In this document: positions 32,230-43,689 of the stretch, in pieces
Numbering within the stretch: the stretch's first letter is position 1
How the letters are laid out: each line of letters opens with the position of its first letter
Assembly (NCBI GenBank): GCA_038030265.1
Contig: CM075941.1
Span: forward strand, 44,764,164 to 44,828,163
Reading direction: 5' to 3'
Length of the DNA stretch: 64,000 nt
From: Corythucha ciliata
Taxonomy: Eukaryota > Arthropoda > Insecta > Hemiptera > Tingidae
Made by a program: the position numbers and the translations under genes
Notes under the pieces: model-generated
What the model was told of the DNA's origin: nothing
The model's database searches: none
Seen by the model: the letters and a program-made list of their open reading frames with translations, nothing else

Positions 32230-34130
32230 TATACATCCATATCTGACAATTAGCGCTTATGCTCAATTAAAGCCGAAAATGGGATATTTTCTCAATTTTA
32301 CCCGCGACTTAGCGCTTATCCGAATTTTGGCTGCAAGTTATACGTTTTTCTCAATTTTAGACGGGAAGCAGCAGATGTTTTGGACCTATTGCTATGAACG
32401 TGCTTTTTTTTTCTCAATTTTAGCCACAAAGTTGCCTTCAGAATCCGCGAATTGGTTTATTTTCAATGACAGCAGAAAATTTGAATTTTCTGAAGAGCTT
32501 TTTCTACGCTTCATCCACGAATTAGTGAGTTTCCTCAATTTTTGCTGCAAATTAGCTATGGCTTACCTTTTGAGCCAATTAGCTCTTGTTCTTAATTTGA
32601 TCATCACCTGATTAGCGATTATGTTACATTTTTTGCAGTGAATTGCGACTTTTTATCAATCAGAGCTGCAAATTATCGTTTTTCTAAATTTTGGTCTGCT
32701 TTTTTAGGGCATTTTTCTCAATATTAGCCCAAGTCAGAGGGTTTTTGAACATTTTTGCCCCACATTATCTTTTTTCCCACTTTTATCTGTTTGAAGCGTT
32801 TGCCTCAGTTTTATTCTCCGAAGTTTCATTCAGATGCCACGGATTGGCGTTCTTTCAATTACAGCTGAAACTGGGAATTTTTTCAATTTTAGCAGTGAAT
32901 TAGAGGTTTTTTGCGATTTTCCCGCGAATTATTAAATTTCCTCAATTTTAGAATCGAGGTAGCGTTCCGTAAAAGCGATTTTTAATTGAATTGGCGTTTT
33001 TCCTAAAATTTTTACTGCAAATTAGGGTCGTTTTACCTTTTCAGCAAGAATTAGCACTTTTTCTCACATTGAAATGCTACTGGCGTTATCCATCAAATTA
33101 GACGTGCTAATTAGTGATTTTTCTCAATAGTGGCAACAAATTAGCGGTTTTAAAAAAATCATTTCTACGGATTAGCGCTTTTTCTGAGTTTTAGGCCCGA
33201 AGTCGACTTCAGAAGGCTCGAATTTGCGTTTTCCTAAATTTTAGCCGTGAATCAGCGTTTTCCGATATTTTAGCCGCGAATTTAGGGTTTTCGCTATTTT
33301 TTAAATTTTAAACGCGTATTAGCATTCTTTCTGCACTTCATCTGCAAATCAGTGAAGTTTCTCAATTCTCGCAGCGAAGTAGCTTTTTAATTCCGTGAAA
33401 GCGATTTTTCCCAACTTCATTGGTCTTTCCTTCAATTTTTTCTGCAAATTATAGTGATGTTTTGTCTTTTTTTAAGCAGCGAAATGAGCAATTTTCCCAA
33501 TTTTAGCTGCAAACTAGCGTTTTTCCTAATTTTAGCCGTGCTAATTAGTGATTTCTCTCAATAATGACCGCAAATTAGCAGTTTTTTAAACATTTTCGTT
33601 CTGTATTAGCATTTTTTTTTTACTTTTAGAGTTTTAGCTATGGATTAGCGCTTTTTCCCAGTTTCAAGCCCGAAGTTGCAGCCTGTAAGAGGCCACGGAT
33701 TCACATTTTCCTAAATTTTAGCCGCGAATTAGGGCTTTTCTCAATTATAGCCACTAATTAGCGATTTTTTCATTTGTATCCGCAAATTATTGTTTTTTCT
33801 TGGCTTTTTCCCGGGATTTTACTGAATTTTAGGTGCAAATTAATTAGTGATTATTTTTCATTTCTGCCACGAAATGGAATTTGTTCGAATTTTAGCCGCT
33901 AATTAGCGCTTTTTGTCAATTTCATTCCCACAAATGATTTCTCAATTTTAGCCTTGAATAATTTCACAATTTTTAGCCGCGAATCAATACTTATTCCTCA
34001 ATGTGTGCCACTAATTAGAGCTTACCTCAATTTTAACCGCAAATCATTTCTCAATTTTAGCCGCAAATAATTTCTTAATTTTAGACGCAAATAACTACTA
34101 AATTTTAGTCGCGAGGTTTTCTTTTTTAGC
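32230..34130. repeat. fam1 array, reverse
   Basis: About 60 units with core CTCAATTTTAGCCGCG, the longest fam1 array in the window. Units vary from 25 to 40 bp. It resumes at 34480-34615 beyond the GC-rich MITE. Small frames (32279-32611, 32691-32903) are repeat-derived. Confidence 0.9.
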
Positions 34131-34201
34131 TGTGAATCAGCGGCTTTTACTATGCAATAATGAACGGCAACGATGTTGTGGGCAGGACCGACCAAATAAT
34201 C

Positions 34202-34473
34202 GTGAAAAATTGCGCCGAGTGTGCGGTCCAGTCTCCATTTCGACCTCAGACCTTCAGCTACCCGGGTTACTAGGTCCTGGTCGCATCAGCCCGGCAATCG
34301 AGCCGAGTACGGCGGAGCCGATGGACCGCCCCTCGCCGGGAGCGGAAGTGCCACTGCACTATGATTCCCGCCGCCTGCCCCCGGCCGGCGCTGAACCCGA
34401 CCAGGCGAAACTGAGTGAGGGAGGACCTGAGATCGAAACTGAGACTGGACAGCACCTCGGTGCAATTTTTCAC
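34202..34473. mobile_element. 272-bp GC-rich MITE with about 50-bp terminal inverted repeats
   Basis: The left arm starts GTGAAAAATTGCGCCGAG and continues GTCCAGTCTC, TTTCGACCTCAG. The complement of the right arm starts GTGAAAAATTGCACCGAG and continues GTCCAGTCTC, TTTCGATCTCAG, so about 50 bp pair with a few mismatches. The interior is strongly GC-rich (GGCGGAGCCGATGGACCGCC) inside an AT-rich fam1 array, a clear sign of insertion. The flanking bases do not show an obvious duplication. The 162-aa plus and 67-aa minus frames cross it and are not credited as genes. Confidence 0.78.
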
Positions 34474-34615
34474 TTCTATTGTTTGTCTCGAATTCGTGAT
34501 TTTCTCAATTTTAGCAATACGAATGAGACCTTTTTGTCAGCTTTAGCCACGTATTACCCTGTTTCCCCATTTTACCTGCGAATGAGCACTTTTTCTCAGT
34601 TTCAGATACTAATAG

Positions 34616-34760
34616 GGTGACCAGACGTCCTACTTTCTCCTGGCATGTCCTAATTTTTTAGTGTCCGGGCTCATTTTTCAGGTGTCCGGGGAGAGGTCAA
34701 AATTGTCCTCTTGTTTTTCCTACTTTTTCGGTCTCTACTTGATGTAACGTCTGGTATTTC
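34616..34760 (+). mobile_element. Transposon terminus of GGTGACCAGACGTCC type
   Basis: 'agggtgaccagacgtccta' followed by two 'GTGTCCGGG' copies resembles a terminus of nonautonomous DNA transposons. A related CCTACTTTxxGTGTCCTACTTT segment occurs at 36375-36413, on the far side of the fam6 array, possibly its partner in altered form. Superfamily and target duplication unresolved. Confidence 0.4.
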
Positions 34761-34869
34761 TAACTCACAACATCTTTCAAGTTCATCTCTATTCAAAGCA
34801 GCGGCGCTTAGCCGCCACGTCCCCGTTTTGCCCTCGCGTCCCTCATCACGGTCCAGGTGAGCCAGATCT

Positions 34870-36320
34870 GCTCCCTACTCGTACGGACTTCCACTTTTTC
34901 AGAACCCAATTTAGTGGACTCGGTGACTTTGAACCCCAATTTCGGGGATTTTCGCCTATTCCAAAACCAAATTTCTAGGCTTTTGCTCTTGACACGATCA
35001 GTTTCACAGGTTTGGTTGATTAGGAAACTAATTTCACAAAAAAAACAAAAACGAACCAATAAAAACAAGTTCAAAATGTTTGCTTTTTCAAATGACACTT
35101 TTGCTTGACATTTTCACTCTTCCACGAACAAACGTTTCAAATTTGGCACTTTAGCAAAAAAAATTCAACTAATTTTAGTACTTTTGTACACCAATTTTGC
35201 TGATTTTCTCGCATTAAAATCCCAAATTAACGTGGAGTTGGCTCTTTAAACAACCAAATTTTACGAACTTTCTCTGTTTCAGAACCCAATTTTGTGGACT
35301 TAGCGCCTTTAAACCCCGATTTGGGGGAATTTCGCTTAATGGAAAACCAAATTTTGTCGATTGACCTAATTTTAAAATATGTTTCGCTGGTTCAGTTGAT
35401 TCAAAAACCAAAATTTGGTGGGGGGGGGGGGAATAATGGTGAAAAAACGAAATTCGTGTTTTTGGCTTTTTCAATTCACAATTTCGATGTCGATTTTTCG
35501 ATGTTTCAACATTAGTGTTTAAAATTGGGCACCTTGAAAACCAAATTTCACGGATTTTCGTTATTTAGAACCCCAATTTCTTTGTTTTTCGCGCGTTTAA
35601 AACCACAATTTCGTGGTTTTAGATCTAACTGGAAATCAGTTTCGCAGGTTTGGCCAATTCAGAAAATGAATTTGGCTGATTAACAATCTGAATTCTCGAA
35701 TTTGGCTTATTCCAAAACTGAATTTTGTTAATTTGGGTCTTGTAAACCCAAATTTGGCTGACTTATTTTCTCTCAAAACCTGCGAATCTCGTGAATTTGG
35801 CTCTTTTCAACCACAACTTTACAGCTGTTAGTTATTTTACTAGTCAAATTTCGTGGGGTTGGCTCTTTCTGGATTCCACAGTTCCATGGTTTTGATCAAT
35901 TAGGAAGGCTAACATAGAAAAAACAAATTTCGGGATATTGGCAGCTTGAACCCAAATTTGACTGAGGATTTTCGCTCTCTCATAACCAATACCGCAGATT
36001 TTGCTTCTTCAAAACCCATTTACACAAATTTCTGCTATTTCAAACCCTAATTTCGAGCTTTTTCTAAAATCAATTTGAAAATTTCGCTAGTTCTAAAAAC
36101 AAATGTAGCTCTTTAAAAAATCAAATTCATGGATTTGGCTCGATCAAACACAAAATTTGGTGATTTTGGCTCTTACAAACCCATGTTTTGCGGGCTTTCG
36201 CTCTTTCAAAACTTAATTTGCGGATTTAGCTCATTCAAAAGTCATAATTTCATAGTTTTGGCTCTTGGAAACTCAAGTTTCGTGGCCCTTTCAAACTCAA
36301 GTTTCGTGGCCGTTTAGGCA
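34870..36320. repeat. fam6 minisatellite array, forward (about 30 bp)
   Basis: About 40 units on the pattern AATTTCGTGGATTTGGC + TCTTTCAAAACCC. The period is variable and identity low. Reverse-orientation units occur at 53400-53960 and a few forward units at 42130-42230. A 10-G run lies near 35422. Short frames here (34857-35108, 35214-35515, 36129-36317) are repeat-derived. Confidence 0.85.
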
Positions 36321-36413
36321 GACCTCCTGTAAAATCTAACTGATGAACGATTAGTCATTGTTCTTGTATTTAGGCGTCCTACTTTTGTGTCCTACTTTCA
36401 GCCGAAGGCGTCC

Positions 36414-37420
36414 ATCCATGGATGTATAGGTATGAGAAGAGGTTGGACGGTTGGACAGCGATTTGGCTACTTTCTACGAATTTCAATTTATCTGACCTAA
36501 TGAAGAATATAACGTTGCAAGTGATAGGTATCAGCAAAGACTGAAGGCTAAATATTCGATTAAGCCCCCAAAAGTGCTATCTGGTGGCTCAAATTGAGAA
36601 AATTCGCTCTATCTTGAGGAAAATTCACGGCTAAAAAGGGAAAATACACCGTGCCCCCAGTTTTGTTAGGTCCTTAAGCCCACAAAGTGCTGTTCGTCAA
36701 TTTGCAACTTGCTGGCGCGGCAAAAAATTTTCTGAATTTTAGTCACAAAATTGCCTTCACCCACTATATCCAAGAATTATTGATGTTCCTCAATTTTAGC
36801 AGCGAATTGGCGCATTTTCTGAATTTTAGCATCGTAATAGCGTTTCCAACCCGTGCATTACCGAATTTTCTCAATTTTTGCCAAGAATTGGCGTTTTCCT
36901 CTAATTAAGCTGCAAATTAGCAATTTTTTCCATTTTTGCAGAGAATTATCACTTCTTTTCAATATGAACCGAAAATTAGCGTTTTTCTTACTTGAAGCCG
37001 CGCTAATTAGTGATTTTTTCTAGTTGATTTTCTTCATTTGAATCCGCGAATTAACGTTTTTCCTCGACTTTATACCCGCAAATTGCAAATTTGCGATTTT
37101 TCGCAATCTCAGTTGTGAATTTGCTATTTTGGCCATATTTTTACCTGAAAGCGTCTTTTTTTGGTCAATATTACAGCGTGTTATCTCAATTTTAATCGCA
37201 GGGTTGGTCCAACCAAAAACAACACTTTTGCGTTGATATTCACAATTTATTCGTAGAATGGCAACCATGCACCGTGAATGAGCGATTTTTCTCAATTTCA
37301 GTCCAGAAGTTGCATTGCGAGACCACGAATCAGCGCTTTTTTGCAGTTATAGTCACGGATATTAGCGGTTTTTTCGATTTTTTGCCACGTCAGCAAGTTG
37401 AACATTGACGAACAGCACCC
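36414..37420. repeat. Dispersed repeat copy 2, rearranged head-to-head
   Basis: 36414-36725 repeats 11036-11343 in direct orientation. 36886-37418 repeats about 11306-11835 in inverted orientation. The segment around GTGCTGTTCGTCAA and CAACTTGCTG, which is single at 11306-11340, therefore occurs twice here (36688-36717 and, inverted, 37385-37418). The two halves face each other as an inverted repeat. The intervening 36726-36885 is reverse fam1. The 91-aa minus frame at 37020-37295 is part of the inverted half. Confidence 0.85.
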
Positions 37421-38690
37421 CCAATTGGAATTTTTCTTAATTTTAGCAGCCAATTAGCGTTTTGCGCAATTTCAGCTGTGAATTGGCGGTTTTTTTCATT
37501 TTTAGCCGTGAATTAGCACTTTTTCTCAATCGCAGAATAACCTTATAAATCTCTCAATTTTGGCCAACAAATTATTTATTTTCTAAATATTACCCGCAAA
37601 TTAGCGGTTTTTTCACATTTTAGAACCGTATGAGCAATTTTATGTTACTTTCATGTATAGATTACTGCTTCTTCTTAGTTCTAGCCCGTGAATCAGCGTT
37701 ATGTTTACTTATAGCCGGCCAAAATTGAGAAAAGCGCTAATCTGCAGGTAAAGTTGACAAAAAGCACTCATTCATGGCTAAAATTGAGAAATTCGCTTAA
37801 ACAGCTTAACAGCTGGTCATAAAGCGCTAATTGGCGGTTAGAAAAGGTGAAACAGCGGTAATTCGTGGCTAAAATAAGGAAAATACTAAGTAAAATTATA
37901 TTTCTTGTTTATACAGAAACTTAGGGTGAAATTACCCCCTGCCCTCACTCTACCGAGATTTCAATCTTATCCCCCCCTCCCCTAGGGTAAAATTCCACCT
38001 AGGCCACTGCCGCAATTTTCCGCTTTTTCTTAATTCTAGCCGCGAATTATTTCCTTATTTTGACTCCGCGAATTAGTTACTAATTTTAGCCCTGAAGAAC
38101 CACGTTTACTCAATTCTAGTCCAGGTGAATCAACTGATTTTCTCAAATTGAGCTACAAATTGACTTTTTATTTTCATCATTTTTTCATCCTTGAATGAGC
38201 GCTTCTTGTGAACCTTAGCCGTGAATTAGCGACATTTGTCAAATGTTTCCGCGAATTGACGTATTTTCTAAATTTTAGGCACGAATTGGCGCTTTTTCTC
38301 AATTTTAGCCACGAACTTGACTCGAGAAACCGCGAATGGGCGTGTGCTCAATAAGGCCTGTTGCGCGATTCATCGTTGCTATTTCTCAATTTCATTTCCG
38401 CGCATTAGTAATTTTTCTGAGCTATGGACGTGAATTAGCATTTATCTCCATTTTTAGCCGCGAATTATGAATATTTTGTTTGCTTTTTCTACAAAATTAG
38501 CGCTTTTGTGCTCTTTTACCAAGGAATATTCAGCGCTTATACGAACTTTATGCCACTTACTTGCCCCGAGATTAGCACATTAGCACGCCTTTTCAATTTT
38601 AGCCGCTTATTAATGGCCTATACAAAATTTGGGTTGGCTTATTTTCTTTTTGGACTCACAAAGTCCTTACTTACAAGTTTTAACTTAAAA
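37421..38690. repeat. fam1 arrays: reverse, forward, reverse
   Basis: Reverse fam1 to about 37720, forward 37720-37890, transposon end to 38009, then reverse again 38020-38690. The return to reverse orientation outside 38009 shows the right-hand element inserted into, or abuts, an older array. Confidence 0.8.
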
Positions 38691-40085
38691 TTTCCAGGCC
38701 AAGTTTCGATGTCAAAGGGCCGTCAGTTTTTAGTGATGATAATGTCATTTTATTCGTCAAGACCCCGCATGTATCCACCAGACCAACCCCCCCTCCTACC
38801 CTACATCATTCTGCCTCATCAATCCGACCTTGACCCTTTATACCGAATCACCAAAGTTTACTTGACACGTACACAGAGAATCCTCTTAACCGGATAAAAG
38901 TAAAAACTCAATTCGAGACCATAAAGTTGCAGCATTACACCCGCGCCCCGCGTGTCTCAAAAGTTTCCTATCACAACCTCCTCCCCCTCTCCCCGTTACA
39001 CTGAACCCCTCTTGTGAAATCGATACGTCTACAAGGAATAAATATTAATAAAATATCGAGCTCCCGCCTCACTCTCTCACTCTTTTTTTATTTATTTTAT
39101 TTAATGAACTTCATAAATGATTCCTGCGCCGTCTCTTTCTCTCTCATCCCCCCGGAGTGGATTGTGAGGGCTGTCGAAAGAGATTACAGTTAAGTCAGAG
39201 AAAAGTACTTCCGATGGGAAAAAGGGTTCACGTTTAGAAAAAGCAATTAAGGAGTGAGTTTTTCGGTTGGTATGAGAGATTTTTAAAGGAATGGGTTGGT
39301 CTGACGGGAGGGAGGAGGAGTCGTATGAAGTCTCCAAAAAAGTTGAGTGTCAGATAAGATGCCGTAATGGGTGTTGGGGGGGGGGGGTTATGCGAGAGAA
39401 AGAAACGCGAGAATACATTATTCAAATGTTGTTTGGGCGGGAGGGGGTTGAGTGGGGTGCAAAAGACAAAGAGAGAAACAATAGCGTTATTTACTGGGGA
39501 TATTGAAGCGAGCTTTAGTTTTCGCTGGTGTAACGGTGTTGGGGGGCGGGCGGGGGTTTATACGAGAAAGGTCCAACTTTTCTTCTGTGATGGAAAACAC
39601 TGTTGTTGAGGGGTGTTAGGAGGAGGGGTGAGTGGGTTCTGAAGAGAAAATGGAAGGGAAAGGGTTTGAAAACTTTCTTCACTAGTTTCAGATAGGAAAG
39701 AGAATCCCTTTTGGAGAAAACGGATGACTGCTAAGTTTGGTTTTTCCTTACTGAATTAAGAGTTGAAATAACTGGGATTATCGCTTTATTGCTTTTGACT
39801 GTATTGATCGACGAAGCAAGAAAATAAGAAAATAAAAGAAGGTTTTCAAAAGCACCAATAGTGCCTTATGGCATCAACGTTTTCTTTGGAAATAAACTGA
39901 ACTGTGGTACGCGTGAGAGAAGAAGGAGGAGTGGTGGGGGGAGACATCAAAAAAATAGTAACGAAGTGAAGCGAAAAGCACCGCTCACATAACCGAGATT
40001 CTTTTTATTCCTCACCCCTATCTTTCTCTTTACCAATAAACCTCTCACATACTGATCGTCTCAGTTATTTCTTCGTCTCTTTCAG
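38691..40085. other. Single-copy-like DNA upstream of candidate exon
   Basis: Purine-rich plus strand (39290-39960) with G-runs. No gene recognised. The last 40 bp form a good 3' splice site: a possible branch site TACTGATC then a pyrimidine tract ending TCTCTTTCAG at 40085. Confidence 0.45.
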
Positions 40086-40247
40086 AATTTTTGCGAGATG
40101 CTCCCTTTCTTTGTGTCACTTTGGCAAATTCAACCGTGTATTACTCTTATTTTCCAGGTGGCATCGCCCAGAATCAACCAGAATGTCACGAATTTGAAAT
40201 TCCTTCCTCCTCACCCCTCACCGTAACCACAACCACAACTGTAATTT

Positions 40248-40547
40248 ATGGAGGACCCGGAAGACGGTGGCTCATCCGGTCAAGGCGACCCACTAGCCCG
40301 ACTGTCTGATTTCGGATCGTGTTCCTCGTGGTCGTCATCCGCATCATCATCGTCGTCGTCGACGTCGACCTCGTCAAATGGCGTCGCCGAGGATGAGACA
40401 ACAGTCACAAACAACATTGACCGAGACGATGAGGGTAACGAGAACGTCGACGACGAAGACTGGAAACAAAAGTACCTGATCCTTCAAATTGAATTCCTCA
40501 AGTTCAAATCGCACGCCGGAAAATCAAAGGATGCCCTTAAAGATAAG
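40248..40547 (+). CDS. Candidate first coding exon, Ser-rich/acidic then coiled-coil start; unrecognised gene
   Basis: ATG at 40248 is preceded in frame by TAA (40242-40244), so the start is well supported. The exon is exactly 100 codons and ends at AAAGATAAG followed by GTGAGT (40548), a consensus donor in phase 0. A 5' UTR acceptor lies at 40085 (TCTCTTTCAG) or 40157 (TATTTTCCAG). The peptide has a Gly/Asp N-terminus (MEDPEDGGSSGQGDP), a Ser/Thr-rich tract (residues 23-42), an acidic stretch (about 46-70), then WKQKYLILQIEFLKFKSHAG and KSKDALKDK, which looks like the start of a coiled coil. Serine codons are mixed in a trinucleotide-like TCG/TCA/AGC run. I do not recognise the family; downstream exons were not identified. 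Confidence 0.68.
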
Positions 40548-42120
40548 GTGAGTCAAATTCTTTTTGCGGGTTTGATTTTCTGTTTGAAATGACTTTGTTA
40601 ATGGAATGGGACATGAAAAAAAAAGGGGGGGCCGGCCATTAACTCGGGAGATTTCGCAGAACATTTAACCCGAAGGCTTCAAGTGGAATGTCAACAATCT
40701 CGCTCGGTGGTAAAAGTTCGGTCGTAAAGCCTTCTCTTCGCTCCATAGCAACCCCCCCCCCCCATCATCACTGTTCATCTATCAGCCTCTAGTGTTTTAT
40801 GTAAAATATTTAATTAGCTGAAAGTAGCAGGGTCATGAAGGGACTATTTTATAGGTATTTTCTGGAAAACGACTCCTCCCGAGGGTAAAACTCCTTAAAC
40901 TTTTTGTTAAGTAGAAAAGTATCTAAACTGAAAGGGTTTGAGAGCAGCGCTAGCTATAAGGGGTGGGTTGGTGGGGGGGGGCGGAGTTTAATGTCACTAA
41001 AAGACCTTTAATGCGAACAGTACGCTCTTAGGCGGAAAATAGGAGCGGACGGGGGGTGGGGATGTGCGCCAGGTGCATGTGTGCCCTCTCTTCCTCACCC
41101 CTTTTCACCCAAAAACTCACGTTTCTATCCGATAAACGCTAAATCAGCATTATCCGTAGCCAAGAAATGGTGTTACATTTATCTGAGCAGCTGGAGCCAT
41201 GCATCATGAAAGCAATATAATAATGAAGGAGAATGGTGGTGGTGATGTGATGGGGGTAAGAACCCCTTTTTACGTTTACTTACAAGAAAAGCAAGAGGCG
41301 AAACGAATTGAAAGAGACAATACCCCCCTCCCAAATCCATCCACCTCTCCATACTTCTTTATCACTTCACATTTATGATTTCTCCCTCATCCTCATTGAA
41401 ATAAAATGGTAACTCATTATTCAAAAGAAACGTTATTCCTGGACACTCAGCAGTACAAATGAGCTTTATTTACAGCCCTGTAAGGGTGGCAGAAGGATCG
41501 TTTATATACTCTCGACGATTGATTAAAAACTCCCACCACCGCCATTCCATCTCAACAAATATTAGATTTAAAACCGCTTTTGGGTGACAGCGATTAATGA
41601 ACTTTCACCATAGTCCTGCAGTCTCACAATTTTAACTTCCTTCCATTATCTTAGAAGTAATTAATCACCGCGGGGGGAAAAAATGTACCTACTGCCAAGT
41701 AAAGACAATGTTTCATGGATTTTAGACTTTTAATTCCATTTTTTTCCCAGCGAAAGTTGTAGGAAGTTTGTGTCTCAGGATTAATGGTTGACGCCTTGCA
41801 ATTACAATTTCATCTGCTAGTCGATTTGCTAGCTATGTTTAGTTGCAGAGCTGGTTTTATTAACAAGGATAATTACGTGCCCGCCCTGACCATGTTCCGT
41901 TGTGTTTCCTCAATCAATCAAGCGAGTCAATTTAGAACCGATTTGACCCGCCTCGAGCTAAGCCCCCTCCCCCTCAAAAAGCAGGCCCACTCCCATCACC
42001 TGTGTTTAAAGCGATTTGACCAGCTCTAAGAAACTCTAAAATGCGCGAATAACAAAACGCTCGCGCGCGCGCGCTGGGAATCAAAAGATTGATTCCCAAA
42101 AATCTTGAATCACAAAATGC
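40548..42120. other. Probable intron / single-copy-like DNA
   Basis: Starts with the donor GTGAGTCAAATT. No further exon with clear signals was found. G/C runs occur near 40750 and 40972. A frame at 41784-42029 was inspected and not credited. A (CG)n-type run lies at 42061-42075. Confidence 0.4.
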
Positions 42121-42129
42121 TCTAACAAT

Positions 42130-43230
42130 CATTCAATAACCAAATTTCGTGTGTTTTGCCCTTTCAGAACGTATTTTGCGGACTTTCGCTCTTTCAACCC
42201 CCATATTACATGGAATTACAACTCAATTTATAATTCTACCTCGTCAAACAAATTTCTTGGCTTCAGAGCTTTATTTGGCGAGCGGAACTCAGCTTCTTTG
42301 TCCTATAGACTTTCTAGTATTTGGTGGTTGAACAAAAAATTGGGCTAATGCGAGCTCTTCTACCCGTCATCGCTCTTCGCCAGTCTCTTTCGTTCTCGAT
42401 ATTTTGAGTTATATGTTGTACCAGTCAGGTGCGGATTCATGATTTTCTCAAGGCTTAAGAAATTGTTTGCTTTGCTCCACTGAAAATGGCTTGACAGCTG
42501 ACAGCTGTTCTCTGACTAAAAATTGCCGAACTTGCTATTCCAACCATAAAAACGGCTAAGCCGGTTATACTCGCGCACTCCAAAATGACAAAGCTGACGA
42601 TTCGCACCTTGAAAATGGCAAAACTTACTATTTGCGCGCTAAAAATAGCCAAACTGACAATTCCCACTTTAGAAATGACTTCTAGCGCCCTAAAAACTCT
42701 TTAATAGATCATGATCCCCGCCCTGAAACTATAGCTAAATCTACCATTCGCGCGCCAAAACTGGCCAAAATGACCATTCAAGCGCCAAAAATGGCCACGC
42801 TGTTATAGCTTGATGGACGGATGAACTTGACTAGTTTCTCCCCAAAATGGCCAAACTGACGATTTGAGCGCTAAAAACAGAGGACAGGCAATTCTTGTTT
42901 TAAAAAATAGTCAACTGACTTTACGCAACCTAAAACTGGCTAAAATTATGGTTAGTCCCCCTTAAAAAAAAACCTGAACAGATTATTCCTGCACAATTCA
43001 CGATCCAAAAATGGCCAAAGTGACCATTCGCGGGGACTTGCCTTGATGGACTATTCGTGCACAAAAAATGGCTAGATTGATTCGAGTCCCAAAATGGAAA
43101 TAGACAGTTTGCGCTCCGAAAATGGCTAAGCTGACTAATTGGGCGTTGATAATAGCCAAACTTGGCAATTGCGCCCTAGAAATGGCTAAATGGCGATTCG
43201 CTCGCTAAAATCGATCAAAACCATTCGTTT
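42130..43230. repeat. fam6 then fam2 arrays, forward
   Basis: 42130-42230 carries three or four fam6 units. 42470-43230 carries about 25 fam2 units with core AAAAATGGCCAAACTGAC, several retaining CATTCGCGCGC linkers. Short frames (42149, 42455 minus) are repeat-derived. Confidence 0.82.
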
Positions 43231-43452
43231 CACCACCGAACACGGCCCTCTTCGCCTTACCAAAATCATCGACGCGGGGCCCGCGAAGTGCCCGCGTGCC
43301 AAGAAGTGGCCCGCTGAGCCATTTCACAATGGCCCGCCCGTGGCCTGAAGTGGTAAATTACCATTGGCACCACTCAGATTTTTGTACAAATGGAAAACGC
43401 TACAGTTTGCGCCTCTTCGTGGGCGGCTAAAATTTAGAAGGCGCACTTATGT
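43231..43452. other. GC-rich segment between arrays
   Basis: Contains 'gcggggcccgcgaagtgcccgcgtgcc' and two AAGTGG(C/T)-type repeats. 'tttttgtacaaatggaaaacgctac' here resembles 'tttttgtgtgcaaatgaaaaacactac' at 44867-44893, just outside the fam1 element on the right. The two could be pieces of one sequence split by the insertions between. No gene. Confidence 0.35.
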
Positions 43453-43640
43453 CATAGCTCATAGGCGGATCTAAGGGGGGGGGGGCAACAGAATTAACCC
43501 CCCCCCCCTGGAGCTGGCAAAATCGCTCTAAACATAGGGGAGGGGTTGGGTGGGCAGGTGGTGGAGCTGTACTGTGGGACGGGGAGGGTTTTCGATACCT
43601 CCCCCCCCCCTCAGTGAGACAGGTCCCAGATCCGCCGTTG
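43453..43640. mobile_element. Small MITE with GGCGGATCT inverted ends
   Basis: The left end has CATAGGCGGATCTAAGGGGG and the complement of the right end is CAACGGCGGATCTGGGACC, giving a 9-bp perfect core. The interior has opposed homopolymers (11 G, then 12 C, later 10 C). Flanks ACTTATGT (43445-43452) and ACTTTTGT (43641-43648) match at 7 of 8, a likely decayed target duplication of hAT length. It belongs with the CAGTGGCGGATC terminus type seen at 58205, 60641 and 63095. Confidence 0.6.
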
Positions 43641-43689
43641 ACTTTTGTGCTGTTCTTTGAGCAAGTAAGCGGATAAAAGTTTGTGCTAA

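Larger units (their letters stand above)
32119..38009. mobile_element. Composite hAT-bounded region with fam1 arms
   Basis: The left boundary is CAGTGGTGGACC at 32119. The right boundary, on the minus strand, is CAGTGGCCTAGG at 38009. Only six terminal bases match. A 21-bp subterminal block (32166-32186) recurs exactly in inverted orientation at 37891-37911. Reverse fam1 follows the left end (from 32230) and forward fam1 precedes the right end (37720-37890), the same opposed-arm layout as the 49339 element. Between them lie other elements (34202-34473, 34616 end, fam6 array, 36414-37420 repeat), so it is a nest rather than one unit. Flanking 8-mers (AGAAAAGC, CCGCAATT) do not match. Confidence 0.42.

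Noticed and set aside
34132..34620. 162-aa plus-strand gene
   Set aside because: The frame runs through the arms and centre of a GC-rich MITE and then into fam1 repeats.
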